Positions 1-6,310 are shown, numbered from the stretch's first letter. The stretch: DNA of 7,709 bases from an uncultured Lachnospiraceae bacterium (GCA_902795835.1 CADBNA010000036.1:1-7709); one strand, 5' to 3'. Numbers and translations: made by a program. Notes: generated from the letters alone by a model not told the origin.

Positions 1-612
1 CATCGGGCCGCCGATCACGTACTGCCGGCCTGCATCCGGGATATGCCCCGCGGCGGAAAGGCAGTCCGCCAGCGGTGTCCCGACCGGAGCATGGAGCAGA
101 ATCGGCTCCGGAACATCCCCTCCCACAGTCAGGTATTTGTGCGTCAGGGGACGGTCATGCACCGCGTCATACACAGCCAGCATGGTGGCTGTATTCGACA
201 CCACGGCGCCTACATCTATGGGGATCCCGCCCGGCGGCACAACCCGCCCGGTCACCTCATAGACGACCATCTGCTCGTCTCCGGCAGGATAATAGTTTTT
301 CAGGCTGAAAATCTGTACGCGGCTCCTCCGGGCTTCAATGGCCGCAAGGAGCGCCTCTCTCTCCGCGTCATAATAGTCCTTCAGGGCTATGACGACCCGG
401 CCGGCCCCTGTCTGCTCCCCGCACAATTCCGCGGCGGCAACAATCTCCCCGGCAAAATGGCGCATCAGATATTTGTCGGTGTGCAGCAGGGGTTCACATT
501 CCGCCCCGTTGATGATCATGGTATCCGCATGACAGTCAAGCTTGACGTGCGTCGGAAATCCCGCGCCGCCGCAGCCGACCACGCCGGAGCGGAGGACCTG
601 TTCCTGAAGCAT
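1..612 (-). CDS. PduS/RnfC-like flavoprotein, N-terminal part (3' end outside window)
   Basis: The first 204 codons of a gene that continues past the left edge. The product opens with VGCGGAGFPTHVKLD (12-26), the glycine-rich FMN/NADH-binding signature of the RnfC/NuoF/PduS group, followed by INGAECEPLLHTDKYLMRH (34-52), YYPAGDEQMVVYEVTGRVVP (about 103-122), GGIPIDVGAVVSNTATM and, at the window edge, QYVIGGPM. This pattern matches PduS, the cobalamin reductase of propanediol utilization, very closely. The family normally continues with an SLBB domain and two 4Fe-4S clusters, which cannot be seen here. The likely role is NADH-driven reduction of cobalamin for EutT, or electron transfer in the compartment. 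The ATG overlaps the eutN stop (TAATG), so start choice is firm. Confidence 0.92.
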   Translation of the reverse strand, partial: MLQEQVLRSGVVGCGGAGFPTHVKLDCHADTMIINGAECEPLLHTDKYLMRHFAGEIVAAAELCGEQTGAGRVVIALKDYYDAEREALLAAIEARRSRVQIFSLKNYYPAGDEQMVVYEVTGRVVPPGGIPIDVGAVVSNTATMLAVYDAVHDRPLTHKYLTVGGDVPEPILLHAPVGTPLADCLSAAGHIPDAGRQYVIGGPM

Positions 613-905
613 TACCGGTTCCTCCTGTTTTCAAGATCGCGTTCCACCTCCACGGAGTCGATAATGCCGACGATAACCGTATCAATGGACACATCATCCC
701 TGCCGAGGGCACGCCTGGCCGTACTTCCGCTGACCACGAGAACTTTCTCGCCGACACCGGCCCCGACAATGTCCGCAGCCACAAACACATCTCCCACATA
801 ATCCGAGAAATAGTCAATCTGCCTGACCATCATCAGCTTGGAGCCGCCCATGGATTCGTCTTTTTTGGTGGCCCAGATATTTCCCACAACCTCGCAAATG
901 ATCAT
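612..905 (-). CDS. eutN: Microcompartment vertex protein EutN (BMC-P)
   Basis: EutN is a 97-residue EutN/CcmL-family protein that forms pentamers capping the vertices of the shell. It begins MIICEVVGNIWATKKDESMG, followed by GSKLMMVRQID, GAGVGEKVLVVSGSTAR (about 53-69) and the closing DTVIVGIIDSVEVE strand pair, all typical. The start at 905 is chosen because AAAGGAGA ends six bases before it; that site overlaps the TGA of the upstream gene. The gene ends in TAATG, where the last base of the stop region is shared with the ATG of the next gene, so the two are probably translationally coupled. The short charged tail ERDLENRRNR is not part of the fold and could contact neighbouring proteins (inference). 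Confidence 0.95.
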   Translation of the reverse strand: MIICEVVGNIWATKKDESMGGSKLMMVRQIDYFSDYVGDVFVAADIVGAGVGEKVLVVSGSTARRALGRDDVSIDTVIVGIIDSVEVERDLENRRNR

Positions 906-918
906 GAGCAATCTCCTT

Positions 919-1299
919 TCACTCCCGGACAACAGTGATGCCTTCCGCCTTCAGACGGTCAGCAGCAAGGGGGGTGATAATCGTGTTTTTCGGGCAGACC
1001 AGTTCCGTCTGATTTTTAGCCGCCAGCTGTATCACCTCTCTCTCGGTGATCAGATTCTTCCCGCAGCCTTTTCCCGAAATATAAGCTGCTTCCTGATTCT
1101 GGCAGCAGCTGCTGCCGCCGGGTGTTGTCTGCAAAGCGCCATATGTCGGTGTTGTCTGCGGGGCGCCATATGTCGGCGCCGGCAGCGGAGCGCCGTACGT
1201 CGGCGTCACCACAGACGCGGCATTTATCTCCGAGAGCACGCGCAGAACGACTTCCGTTATCAGCTTTATCGTTGCTTCATCCAGCTGGTCAATCCGCAT
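919..1299 (-). CDS. Small eut-locus protein with encapsulation-like helix, PTYGAP repeats and an EutT/EutQ-N-like module
   Basis: This 126-residue protein is not one I can name. Residues 5-26 (QLDEATIKLITEVVLRVLSE and flank) form an amphipathic helix like microcompartment encapsulation peptides. Three nine-residue repeats follow (33-59), PTYGAPLPA, PTYGAPQTT and PTYGALQTT, making an extended Pro-rich linker. A CC pair (65-66) and Cys79 precede a C-terminal module of about 45 residues, KNLITEREVIQLAAKN then TIITPLAADRLKAEGITVV. That module resembles the N-terminus of EutT, including the one encoded in this operon, and of EutQ. The start at 1299 lies eight bases after AAAGGAGG; another ATG at 1306 is out of frame. 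Its stop TGA overlaps the eutN ribosome binding site. Context and helix suggest a lumen or shell-associated role, perhaps with cobalamin enzymes; this is inference. Confidence 0.85.
   Translation of the reverse strand: MRIDQLDEATIKLITEVVLRVLSEINAASVVTPTYGAPLPAPTYGAPQTTPTYGALQTTPGGSSCCQNQEAAYISGKGCGKNLITEREVIQLAAKNQTELVCPKNTIITPLAADRLKAEGITVVRE
1123..1203 (-). repeat. Three in-frame 27-base tandem repeats encoding PTYGAP linker units
   Basis: Three consecutive 27-base units encode nine-residue PTYGA(P/L) repeats in the small protein at 919-1299. On the plus strand the core GCGCCATATGTCGG occurs twice exactly and once with two substitutions (GCGCCGTACGTCGG). The low divergence suggests recent slippage expansion, so copy number may vary among strains. 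Confidence 0.9.
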
Positions 1300-1336
1300 G
1301 CCGCATGCCTCCTTTCTGATGGTTCACATGAAAATG

Positions 1337-2182
1337 TCATCTGTGCAGCGCGTATGCGGGATCGCCGTGAGAAAGCGCAATCCCGACCGGTGTGATCAGG
1401 AGGGGATTCTCCGGCTGCACGACAGCGATCCCGGTATACTGTTCTATAATCCTGTCCAGACCGGCAAGACAGCAGGTCCCGCCCACCAGGCACAGAGTCT
1501 TCACGTCATACCCGGCGATTTCATCCAGAATGATCTGACCCATCTTCTCTATCACCGGTGCAGTCAGGTGCAGAACCTCCATCTGTCGGGAGAGGTCCAG
1601 CTTGAATGCCTCCGCCTCGTCGAAGCTGATGTGACGGTTCCCGGCAATTACCAGTGTCAGGTGGGTACCCCCGGTCGGCTGGTCCGCGACTTTGATTACT
1701 TTCCCGTTTTTTAAGACAGAAATGCCTGTTGTCCCTCCGCCGATGTCCACCACGGCGCCGTCCTGTATGTCCAGAACCAGATTCGCAGCTGTCGGCTCGT
1801 CGATGAGTCCGGTAACCTCCAGACCGGCGGCCTGCGCCACATAGCGGTGGGTCCGGCTGTCGGTCTGTTCCGTCCCGGGCGGCATGGCAATCGCGCATTC
1901 GTACAGTTCGCGGCCGAGCTTCTCTTCTGCCCGCCTTTTCAGTCTCTCAACCGTCCCGCAGGCCGCGTGGTAGTCCACCACAACCCCATCCTTCAGTGCG
2001 TTGCTTCTCTCCATTTCGCAGGCCAGCGGCCGGCCGTTCCCGTCCAGTACCACAATAACTGTAAAACAGGTTCCCAGGTCCAGCCCGACACGGAGAATTT
2101 CCTCTTCACCCGGGCGGCGTGCCGGCTGTGACATGCAGCGCTCCACGTCCGCCATAAAAGTATGAACAGCGTCAAGATCCAT
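1337..2182 (-). CDS. eutJ: EutJ, Hsp70/actin-fold putative chaperone
   Basis: EutJ (281 residues) belongs to the sugar kinase/Hsp70/actin ATPase superfamily and is thought to help assemble or reactivate Eut enzymes; its exact role is not established. All three nucleotide-binding motifs are visible: phosphate-1 RVGLDLGTCFTVIVVLDG (31-48), phosphate-2 VVDIGGGTTGISVLKNGK (144-161) and the adenosine motif LVGGTCCLAG (232-241). A connecting DEPTAANLVL (128-137) also fits. The C-terminal Hsp70 substrate-binding domain is missing, as is normal for EutJ. The start at 2182 is supported by TGGAGAG about six bases upstream, with 21 bases separating it from the previous stop. A similar fold is used by EutA, the ammonia-lyase reactivase, but the length and motif context fit EutJ better. 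Confidence 0.93.
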   Translation of the reverse strand: MDLDAVHTFMADVERCMSQPARRPGEEEILRVGLDLGTCFTVIVVLDGNGRPLACEMERSNALKDGVVVDYHAACGTVERLKRRAEEKLGRELYECAIAMPPGTEQTDSRTHRYVAQAAGLEVTGLIDEPTAANLVLDIQDGAVVDIGGGTTGISVLKNGKVIKVADQPTGGTHLTLVIAGNRHISFDEAEAFKLDLSRQMEVLHLTAPVIEKMGQIILDEIAGYDVKTLCLVGGTCCLAGLDRIIEQYTGIAVVQPENPLLITPVGIALSHGDPAYALHR

Positions 2183-2203
2183 CGTTCTCTCCAGACCAGG
2201 CCG

Positions 2204-3550
2204 TTACGGCAATATCAAGCCAGAGACGCCTTTCCCGATATGGGCGGCATTTGCCTCGTCAAAATCTATGTGCATAAACTTGCGGGACTTCTGACTGACC
2301 CGGACCACGACATCGCGGAAAGTTACCGGGCGGTCTCCCTTCACCTCCACCGACACCAGCTGATTGTTCCGAAGTCCCATTTCCCTTGCGTCTTCCTCTG
2401 TCAGATGAATGTGGCTCCTGGCAACTATGGCAGATCCCTTTGCCTCCAGGGTTCCCGACGGACCTATGATCGTCACATCGGCGGCGCCGGACAGGTCGCC
2501 GGAGAGACGGATGGGCGGGGCGATCCCCAGCACACAGGCGTCACTGATGGAGAGCTCCGTCTGGGTCGCAGGCCGCTCAGGGCCCAGCACGGCCACATTT
2601 CGGATCTCTCCTTTGGGCCCGCGAAGGGTTACCCGCTCTTCAGACAGAAACTGGCCCGGTTGCGAAAGATCTCTCTTTGGCGTCAGGCAGTGGCCTTTGC
2701 CGAAGAGGGTTTCCACATCCTCTCTGGTGAGGTGGACATGGTGCGCGGAGACCTCGAGAGGAATCGGCAGGGCTCTGACCGGAACGGCGCTCCCGCCGGC
2801 GCCGGCCGCCCGTGAACAGCAGGCCGTTCCGCCGCCCGGGGCCGTCTGCGCGCAGTCAAACTCTCCGCCTGCCGCACGGCAGTACAGGATATACAGACCG
2901 CTGCTCAGCCGGTTCAGGAGTGTGGCAATATCGCCGCGCTTTACCGTATTTCCCTCGATAAATGCCTGCGAAAAGGCCATCTCCACTTCCCTGGACTGCG
3001 CGCGCAGAAGATTCAGCTCCAGCGCGGCATAGCCCAGATCCGCCTCCGGGGGCTGATGCTTCCGGTTATAGTATTTCTCCGGATGATGAGAATGCTCCCG
3101 CAGCTCATCCGGCGTCAGACCGATAAACGTCCACGGCGGCAGCGGCTCATTTTTCACATCCGCCGCCATTACTTTCCTCAGAAGTCCGACGGCCTCGCCC
3201 AGGTACGCTGCCAGCTGCGGGCTGTTGTATTTGTGACATTTTGCAATCACCTGCAGCAGCTGCGCCTGAAACGTATCCAGTTTGCCGCGGAAAGTGATCC
3301 GCAGATCATTTTTCGGAACCAGCTCGGACGGAGTCAGGTTTGTCATGTGCTCGGGCTTTGCCTGTCCGGGTCTGGCCGCAGCCGGGCTGCGCGTGATGCA
3401 GCCGGCCTTCCTGCACCTGATCTGCATCCCATGGTGATCCGCAAAGATCCTGCTCTCTTCCGTTATCACCGTGTCCGGATCGACCGTGAATTCCCGCTCA
3501 CCGCGCACGAAATAGGCGATGCGCAGATCGCTTTCTGTCAAAATATCCAT
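2204..3550 (-). CDS. eutT: Fused EutT cobalamin adenosyltransferase and PduL-type phosphotransacetylase (EutD role)
   Basis: This 448-residue protein joins two enzymes in one uninterrupted frame. Residues 1-225 match EutT, ATP:cob(I)alamin adenosyltransferase, with MDILTESDLRIAYFVRG at the start, then LVPKNDLRITFRGKLDTFQA (78-97), FIGLTPDELREHSHHPEKYY (142-161), PPEADLGYAALELNLLRAQS (167-186) and LNRLSSGLYILY (212-223). A Gly/Ala-rich linker with three cysteines (about 225-258) leads to a PduL-type phosphotransacetylase, which converts acyl-CoA and phosphate to acyl phosphate. Its motifs are PLEVSAHHVHLTREDV (264-279), ARSHIHLTEEDA (377-388) and MHIDFDEANAAHIGKG (426-441), which include the expected histidine metal ligands. 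The cysteine cluster of Salmonella EutT is absent. There is no obvious encapsulation peptide at the N-terminus. The neighbours eutM and eutJ are also in most firmicute eut loci, where EutT and EutD are usually thought of as separate. Confidence 0.92.
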   Translation of the reverse strand: MDILTESDLRIAYFVRGEREFTVDPDTVITEESRIFADHHGMQIRCRKAGCITRSPAAARPGQAKPEHMTNLTPSELVPKNDLRITFRGKLDTFQAQLLQVIAKCHKYNSPQLAAYLGEAVGLLRKVMAADVKNEPLPPWTFIGLTPDELREHSHHPEKYYNRKHQPPEADLGYAALELNLLRAQSREVEMAFSQAFIEGNTVKRGDIATLLNRLSSGLYILYCRAAGGEFDCAQTAPGGGTACCSRAAGAGGSAVPVRALPIPLEVSAHHVHLTREDVETLFGKGHCLTPKRDLSQPGQFLSEERVTLRGPKGEIRNVAVLGPERPATQTELSISDACVLGIAPPIRLSGDLSGAADVTIIGPSGTLEAKGSAIVARSHIHLTEEDAREMGLRNNQLVSVEVKGDRPVTFRDVVVRVSQKSRKFMHIDFDEANAAHIGKGVSGLILP

Positions 3551-3558
3551 AGGTTCAG

Positions 3559-3565
3559 CCTTTCT
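3559..3565 (-). promoter_or_regulatory. Ribosome binding site deciding the EutT-PduL start
   Basis: AGAAAGG lies eight bases upstream of the ATG at 3550 and makes that the likely start. An in-frame ATG at 3571 has no purine-rich site upstream and would add seven residues before the conserved ILTESDLR segment. Confidence 0.6.
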
Positions 3566-3618
3566 GTTCATGTAAAATCAGCATTCCCGCAGAAACGCAG
3601 ACTCCGCAGGAGCAGAAA

Positions 3619-3921
3619 TCAGGTATCGCTGTTTTCCAGAACAGGAAGAATGTATTCCACTTCCGGATGCGGACGCGGAATCACATGTACGGATACCAGT
3701 TCTCCGATACGGCCGGCCGCTGCTGCACCGGCATCCACCGCAGCCTTGACAGCACCTGTGTCACCGCGGACCATGACTGATACGAGTCCGCCTCCCACAT
3801 GCACCTTGCCGATCAGCGTCACATTTGCGGCCTTGACCATGGCATCCGCCGCCTCAATAGAAGCGACCACACCGCGGGTCTCGATCATTCCCAGTGCCAA
3901 TGTTGAATTTCCTGCTGCCAT
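3619..3921 (-). CDS. eutM: Microcompartment shell hexamer protein EutM (BMC-H)
   Basis: This 100-residue single-BMC protein forms the hexameric tiles that make most of the shell facets. It shows the canonical EutM/PduA core [20 protein letters not shown] (about 10-29), the pore loop [15 protein letters not shown] (about 40-54) with the GGG pore lining, and [20 protein letters not shown] near the end. It is slightly longer at the N-terminus (MAAGNST before the first strand) than enterobacterial EutM. The start at 3921 is supported by AAAGGAGA seven bases upstream. High expression would be expected for a major shell protein, and it has its own spacer and strong ribosome binding site. Some firmicute loci name this position eutK, but there is no C-terminal nucleic-acid-binding extension here, so eutM is the better name. 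Confidence 0.95.
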   Translation of the reverse strand: MAAGNSTLALGMIETRGVVASIEAADAMVKAANVTLIGKVHVGGGLVSVMVRGDTGAVKAAVDAGAAAAGRIGELVSVHVIPRPHPEVEYILPVLENSDT

Positions 3922-4021
3922 TTTTGTTCTCCTTTCAAGATAAGTGGTGTTTCCTTACCGACTGCACCATAAATCATACATTTCGTTATATAAAATACCG
4001 TGTTCTGTCCGTCAGACGCCT
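3922..4021 (-). other. AT-rich eutE-eutM spacer, possible internal promoter or processing region
   Basis: This 100-base spacer is noticeably richer in A and T than the GC-rich genes around it. On the minus strand it contains TATTTTATATAACG (3999-3986) and TGTATGATTTATG (3981-3969), which hold -10-like hexamers. I see no convincing -35 box at 17 bases from either, so the promoter reading is weak. A strong ribosome binding site (AAAGGAGA) for eutM sits at its downstream end, seven bases before the ATG. A short GTC/GAC inverted repeat just after the eutE stop is too small to be a terminator. Confidence 0.3.
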
Positions 4022-5497
4022 TTATCTGCCGCCCAGTCCGGTGAGCACGCTCCTGACGATGGCTTCAATCTGCTCTCTGGATACGCTTCCCGTTTCAGGA
4101 GCCGAGAACGCCGGGCGGGCCGGCGGCGCTCCTCCCCGGAGTTCGGAGAGTTCTTTCACGCCATATGCCACTCTTCTGATATTAATCAGGTTCATCGGCG
4201 TGATATTGTCCGATGTGGAGCTCTTGCCGACAGAACCGCATCCGAGAGTCAGTGCCGGAGGCAGAGACGTCGTGGCGCCGGTGCCGCCGAGCGATCCGGG
4301 CGTATTGACGAGCAGCCTGGATACCGGTTTTCTGAGGGCGAACTCACGGATGATTTTCTCATCCTTTGAGTGGATCGTCATCGTGTGACCGATTCCCTCA
4401 TTGTTCAGCAGCTCAATGCATCTCCTGCAGCAGGCTTCCCAGTCCTTCTCCACATAGAAGGCAAGAATCGGACAGAGTTTTTCTCTGGAGTATCCGTTTT
4501 TCTGCGAGACTTCCGTCTGACGCGCTGCCAGGACCTTTGTACCGGCGGGAATCCGGATGCCTGCCAGCTCTGCTATCTTTTCAGCGCTTTTCCCGACAAT
4601 CACCGGATTCATCGTGCCGTTAGCGCGCAGGATAAACCTGCCCAGACGCTCCGCGTCATCTTCGGGAAGCATATAGCCGCCCTGCGCCTCAAACTCGGCA
4701 ATCACTTCGCTCTCAATGACGGACTCTGTCACGATCGACTGCTCACTCGCGCAGATCGTGCCATTGTCAAAGGTCTTGCTCTCTATGATATGCCGGATGG
4801 CCGTCCGGATGTCCGCGCTCTTTTCGATAAAGGCGGGGCCGTTGCCCGCGCCCACGCCGATGGCGGGATTGCCGGAGCTGTAGGCGGCCCTTACCATAGC
4901 CGGTCCGCCGGTCGCCAGGATCAGACCGACCTTGCGGCTTTTGAGCAGGGCATCCGTCGCCTCCATTGTCAGCGGTTCTCCGATCACCTGCACCGCATCT
5001 GCCGGCGCGCCGAAGGCGGTCAGCGCATCGCGGATCAGACCGACCGTCGTCCGTATTGCCTTGCGGGCATTGGGATGCGGACTGAAAATGATCGTATTTG
5101 CCCCTTTCAGGGCAATCAGAGACTTGTAGATAACCGTCGAAGTCGGATTGGTGGAAGGCACCAGGGCGGCGATCACACCAACCGGAACGGCCACTTCATA
5201 GCATTTCGACGACGGATCTTCATGAATCACCCCTATGGTCTTCATATCCTTTATGGATTCCCAGAGAATCGGGCCGGCCAGCGTGTTTTTCAGTACCTTG
5301 TCCTCCCACCTGCCGAAGCCTGTCTCTTCGACGGCCAGCTTCGCAAGGTACTCGGCCTTCTGCTGACATGCCTCCATCACGCTTTTCACCAGGCTGTCAA
5401 TCTTCTCTGCCGGCCAGCCGGAAAGCACTGCCAGAGCCTTCTCGGAATTGCGGATCAGATCACGGACGTCCTGTATGGAGCGAAGATCATCATCCAT
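4022..5497 (-). CDS. eutE: Acylating acetaldehyde dehydrogenase EutE
   Basis: EutE (491 residues) is a CoA-dependent aldehyde dehydrogenase that oxidises acetaldehyde to acetyl-CoA with NAD+ inside the microcompartment. The probable catalytic cysteine is Cys249 in FDNGTICASEQS. Other family landmarks are VPSTNPTSTVIYKSLIALK (about 113-131), LATGGPAMVRAAYSSGNPAI (about 194-213), GVGAGNGPAF (214-223) and LVNTPGSLGGTGATTS near the C-terminus. The catalytic domain is followed by a Pro/Ala-rich linker (roughly 442-470) and a terminal helix ending REQIEAIVRSVLTGLGG, which resembles an encapsulation peptide. Enterobacterial EutE is reported to carry its targeting signal at the N-terminus, so the C-terminal placement is a lineage feature (partly inference). 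The start at 5497 follows GAGGTGATG with suitable spacing. It is preceded by a 137-base spacer and followed by a 100-base spacer before eutM. Confidence 0.96.
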   Translation of the reverse strand: MDDDLRSIQDVRDLIRNSEKALAVLSGWPAEKIDSLVKSVMEACQQKAEYLAKLAVEETGFGRWEDKVLKNTLAGPILWESIKDMKTIGVIHEDPSSKCYEVAVPVGVIAALVPSTNPTSTVIYKSLIALKGANTIIFSPHPNARKAIRTTVGLIRDALTAFGAPADAVQVIGEPLTMEATDALLKSRKVGLILATGGPAMVRAAYSSGNPAIGVGAGNGPAFIEKSADIRTAIRHIIESKTFDNGTICASEQSIVTESVIESEVIAEFEAQGGYMLPEDDAERLGRFILRANGTMNPVIVGKSAEKIAELAGIRIPAGTKVLAARQTEVSQKNGYSREKLCPILAFYVEKDWEACCRRCIELLNNEGIGHTMTIHSKDEKIIREFALRKPVSRLLVNTPGSLGGTGATTSLPPALTLGCGSVGKSSTSDNITPMNLINIRRVAYGVKELSELRGGAPPARPAFSAPETGSVSREQIEAIVRSVLTGLGGR

Positions 5498-5606
5498 AGT
5501 TTGTCATCACCTCGATTCGTTTCTTCCATAAACTGATTGATTCATTCCATTCAACTGATACTGACTGAAACTGCCGTTATGCAATGCCGCTGCAGGGTTC
5601 CTGCCG

Positions 5607-5634
5607 GACAGCCCGGGGGAGCCTGCCGGCTGTC
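5607..5634 (-). other. GC-rich hairpin directly after the eutL stop
   Basis: GACAGCC (5634-5628 on the minus strand) pairs with GGCTGTC (5613-5607), a seven-base stem with a 14-base loop beginning immediately after the eutL TAA. An eight-base direct repeat, CCTGCCGG on the plus strand, occurs at 5600-5607 and 5622-5629 and overlaps the structure. No U-run follows, so it is unlikely to be a classical terminator. It may act as a 3'-end stabiliser or attenuator, which is inference. The rest of the spacer down to the eutE ribosome binding site shows no other element I can support. Confidence 0.4.
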
Positions 5635-6291
5635 TTACATAAAGCTGTCCGGGTGGGCAGCCGCGAATTCTACAGCCTCCGCGAAGGCAATGCACGCGGC
5701 TCTGCAGGCTGCCTGCTCACCCGTCAGGAGTCCGCCTGCAAAATTGGTCTCCGTTGGCGGTCCGTAGAAAACCCGGAGCTCTACCTCGGCTGCTTTCAGG
5801 GCAAAATCCATGGCATACATGGCTTCCAGCGGCGGCGCGATCAGGTAGGCCATCGCCGTCCCCTCGGGCACCTCCGCCATTTTGGAGAGATAGCTGCCCG
5901 TCCGGGAGATCGTCTGGTTGAAATACACGACGCTGTCATCGTCATTTGCGCTGTAGAAGCAGCTCTCATTCTCAATGTATTCGGTCATCGCTTCCAGCCC
6001 GCTCACGATATCACTCGGATCGGGCCCCGACAGAATGCCGATAAACTCCCCTGCAAACCTGGTGCTGGCATTAGACGAACCCGCATACATGGACCGGGCA
6101 TATGCCACCTGCACGTCCGCCTTCTTGGTCGCCTCATCCAGGGCTGCATACGACACATCATCGATATCCGTCGTAATGATCCCCAGAGACCGGTGACCCG
6201 CCGGCACCTCCAGCCGGGCCAGCAGCGCCGGGTCGCAGTTCGGCAGAATCTTCTTATTCAGGATTTTCGCCCGGACCGGGTCGCCTCTCAT
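5635..6291 (-). CDS. eutL: Microcompartment shell protein EutL (BMC-T, tandem domain)
   Basis: EutL is a 218-residue tandem-BMC shell protein that forms pseudohexameric trimers with a gated pore. The length matches the usual value of about 219. The first domain shows HRSLGIITTDIDDVSYAALD, then VQVAYARSMYAGSSNAST. The second shows SRTGSYLSKMAEVPEGTAMA, then YLIAPPLEAMYAMDFALK and LLTGEQAACRAACIAF. These are the most conserved EutL segments. The start at 6291 is set by a GGAGG site. The protein is expected in the facets of the shell, perhaps passing ethanolamine or cofactors. It lies downstream of the inverted-repeat element, so its dose relative to eutBC could be affected by that structure (inference). 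The stop is followed directly by a GC-rich hairpin. Confidence 0.96.
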   Translation of the reverse strand: MRGDPVRAKILNKKILPNCDPALLARLEVPAGHRSLGIITTDIDDVSYAALDEATKKADVQVAYARSMYAGSSNASTRFAGEFIGILSGPDPSDIVSGLEAMTEYIENESCFYSANDDDSVVYFNQTISRTGSYLSKMAEVPEGTAMAYLIAPPLEAMYAMDFALKAAEVELRVFYGPPTETNFAGGLLTGEQAACRAACIAFAEAVEFAAAHPDSFM

Positions 6292-6298
6292 TTTCTTT

Positions 6299-6303
6299 CC
6301 TCC
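6299..6303 (-). promoter_or_regulatory. Ribosome binding site deciding the eutL start
   Basis: GGAGG lies seven bases upstream of the ATG at 6291. This fixes that ATG as the eutL start over the upstream in-frame ATG at 6336, which falls inside the inverted-repeat arm and would add 15 residues absent from EutL proteins. Confidence 0.85.
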
Positions 6304-6310
6304 GTGGACG

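Noticed and set aside
1123..1203. Three evenly spaced repeats considered as a CRISPR array
   Set aside because: The units are contiguous with no spacers, are in frame, and encode a Pro-rich linker, so this is a coding tandem repeat.
3056..3943. Plus-strand open frame opposite eutM and the EutT region
   Set aside because: It crosses two gene boundaries antisense and the translated sequence has low-complexity shadow composition (Ser/Thr/Ala and Arg runs).
4370..5536. Long plus-strand open frame opposite eutE
   Set aside because: It lies antisense to a clearly identified gene, its protein is rich in Arg, His and Gln with no recognisable motif, and no ribosome binding site supports it. It is a by-product of the GC-rich codon pattern of eutE.
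5607..5634. Hairpin after eutL considered as a rho-independent terminator
   Set aside because: No U-run follows the stem and the downstream genes clearly belong to the same operon.
5507..5695. Small minus-strand open frame across the eutL end and the eutL-eutE spacer
   Set aside because: It overlaps the eutL C-terminus out of frame, has no evident ribosome binding site and shows no motif; treated as chance.
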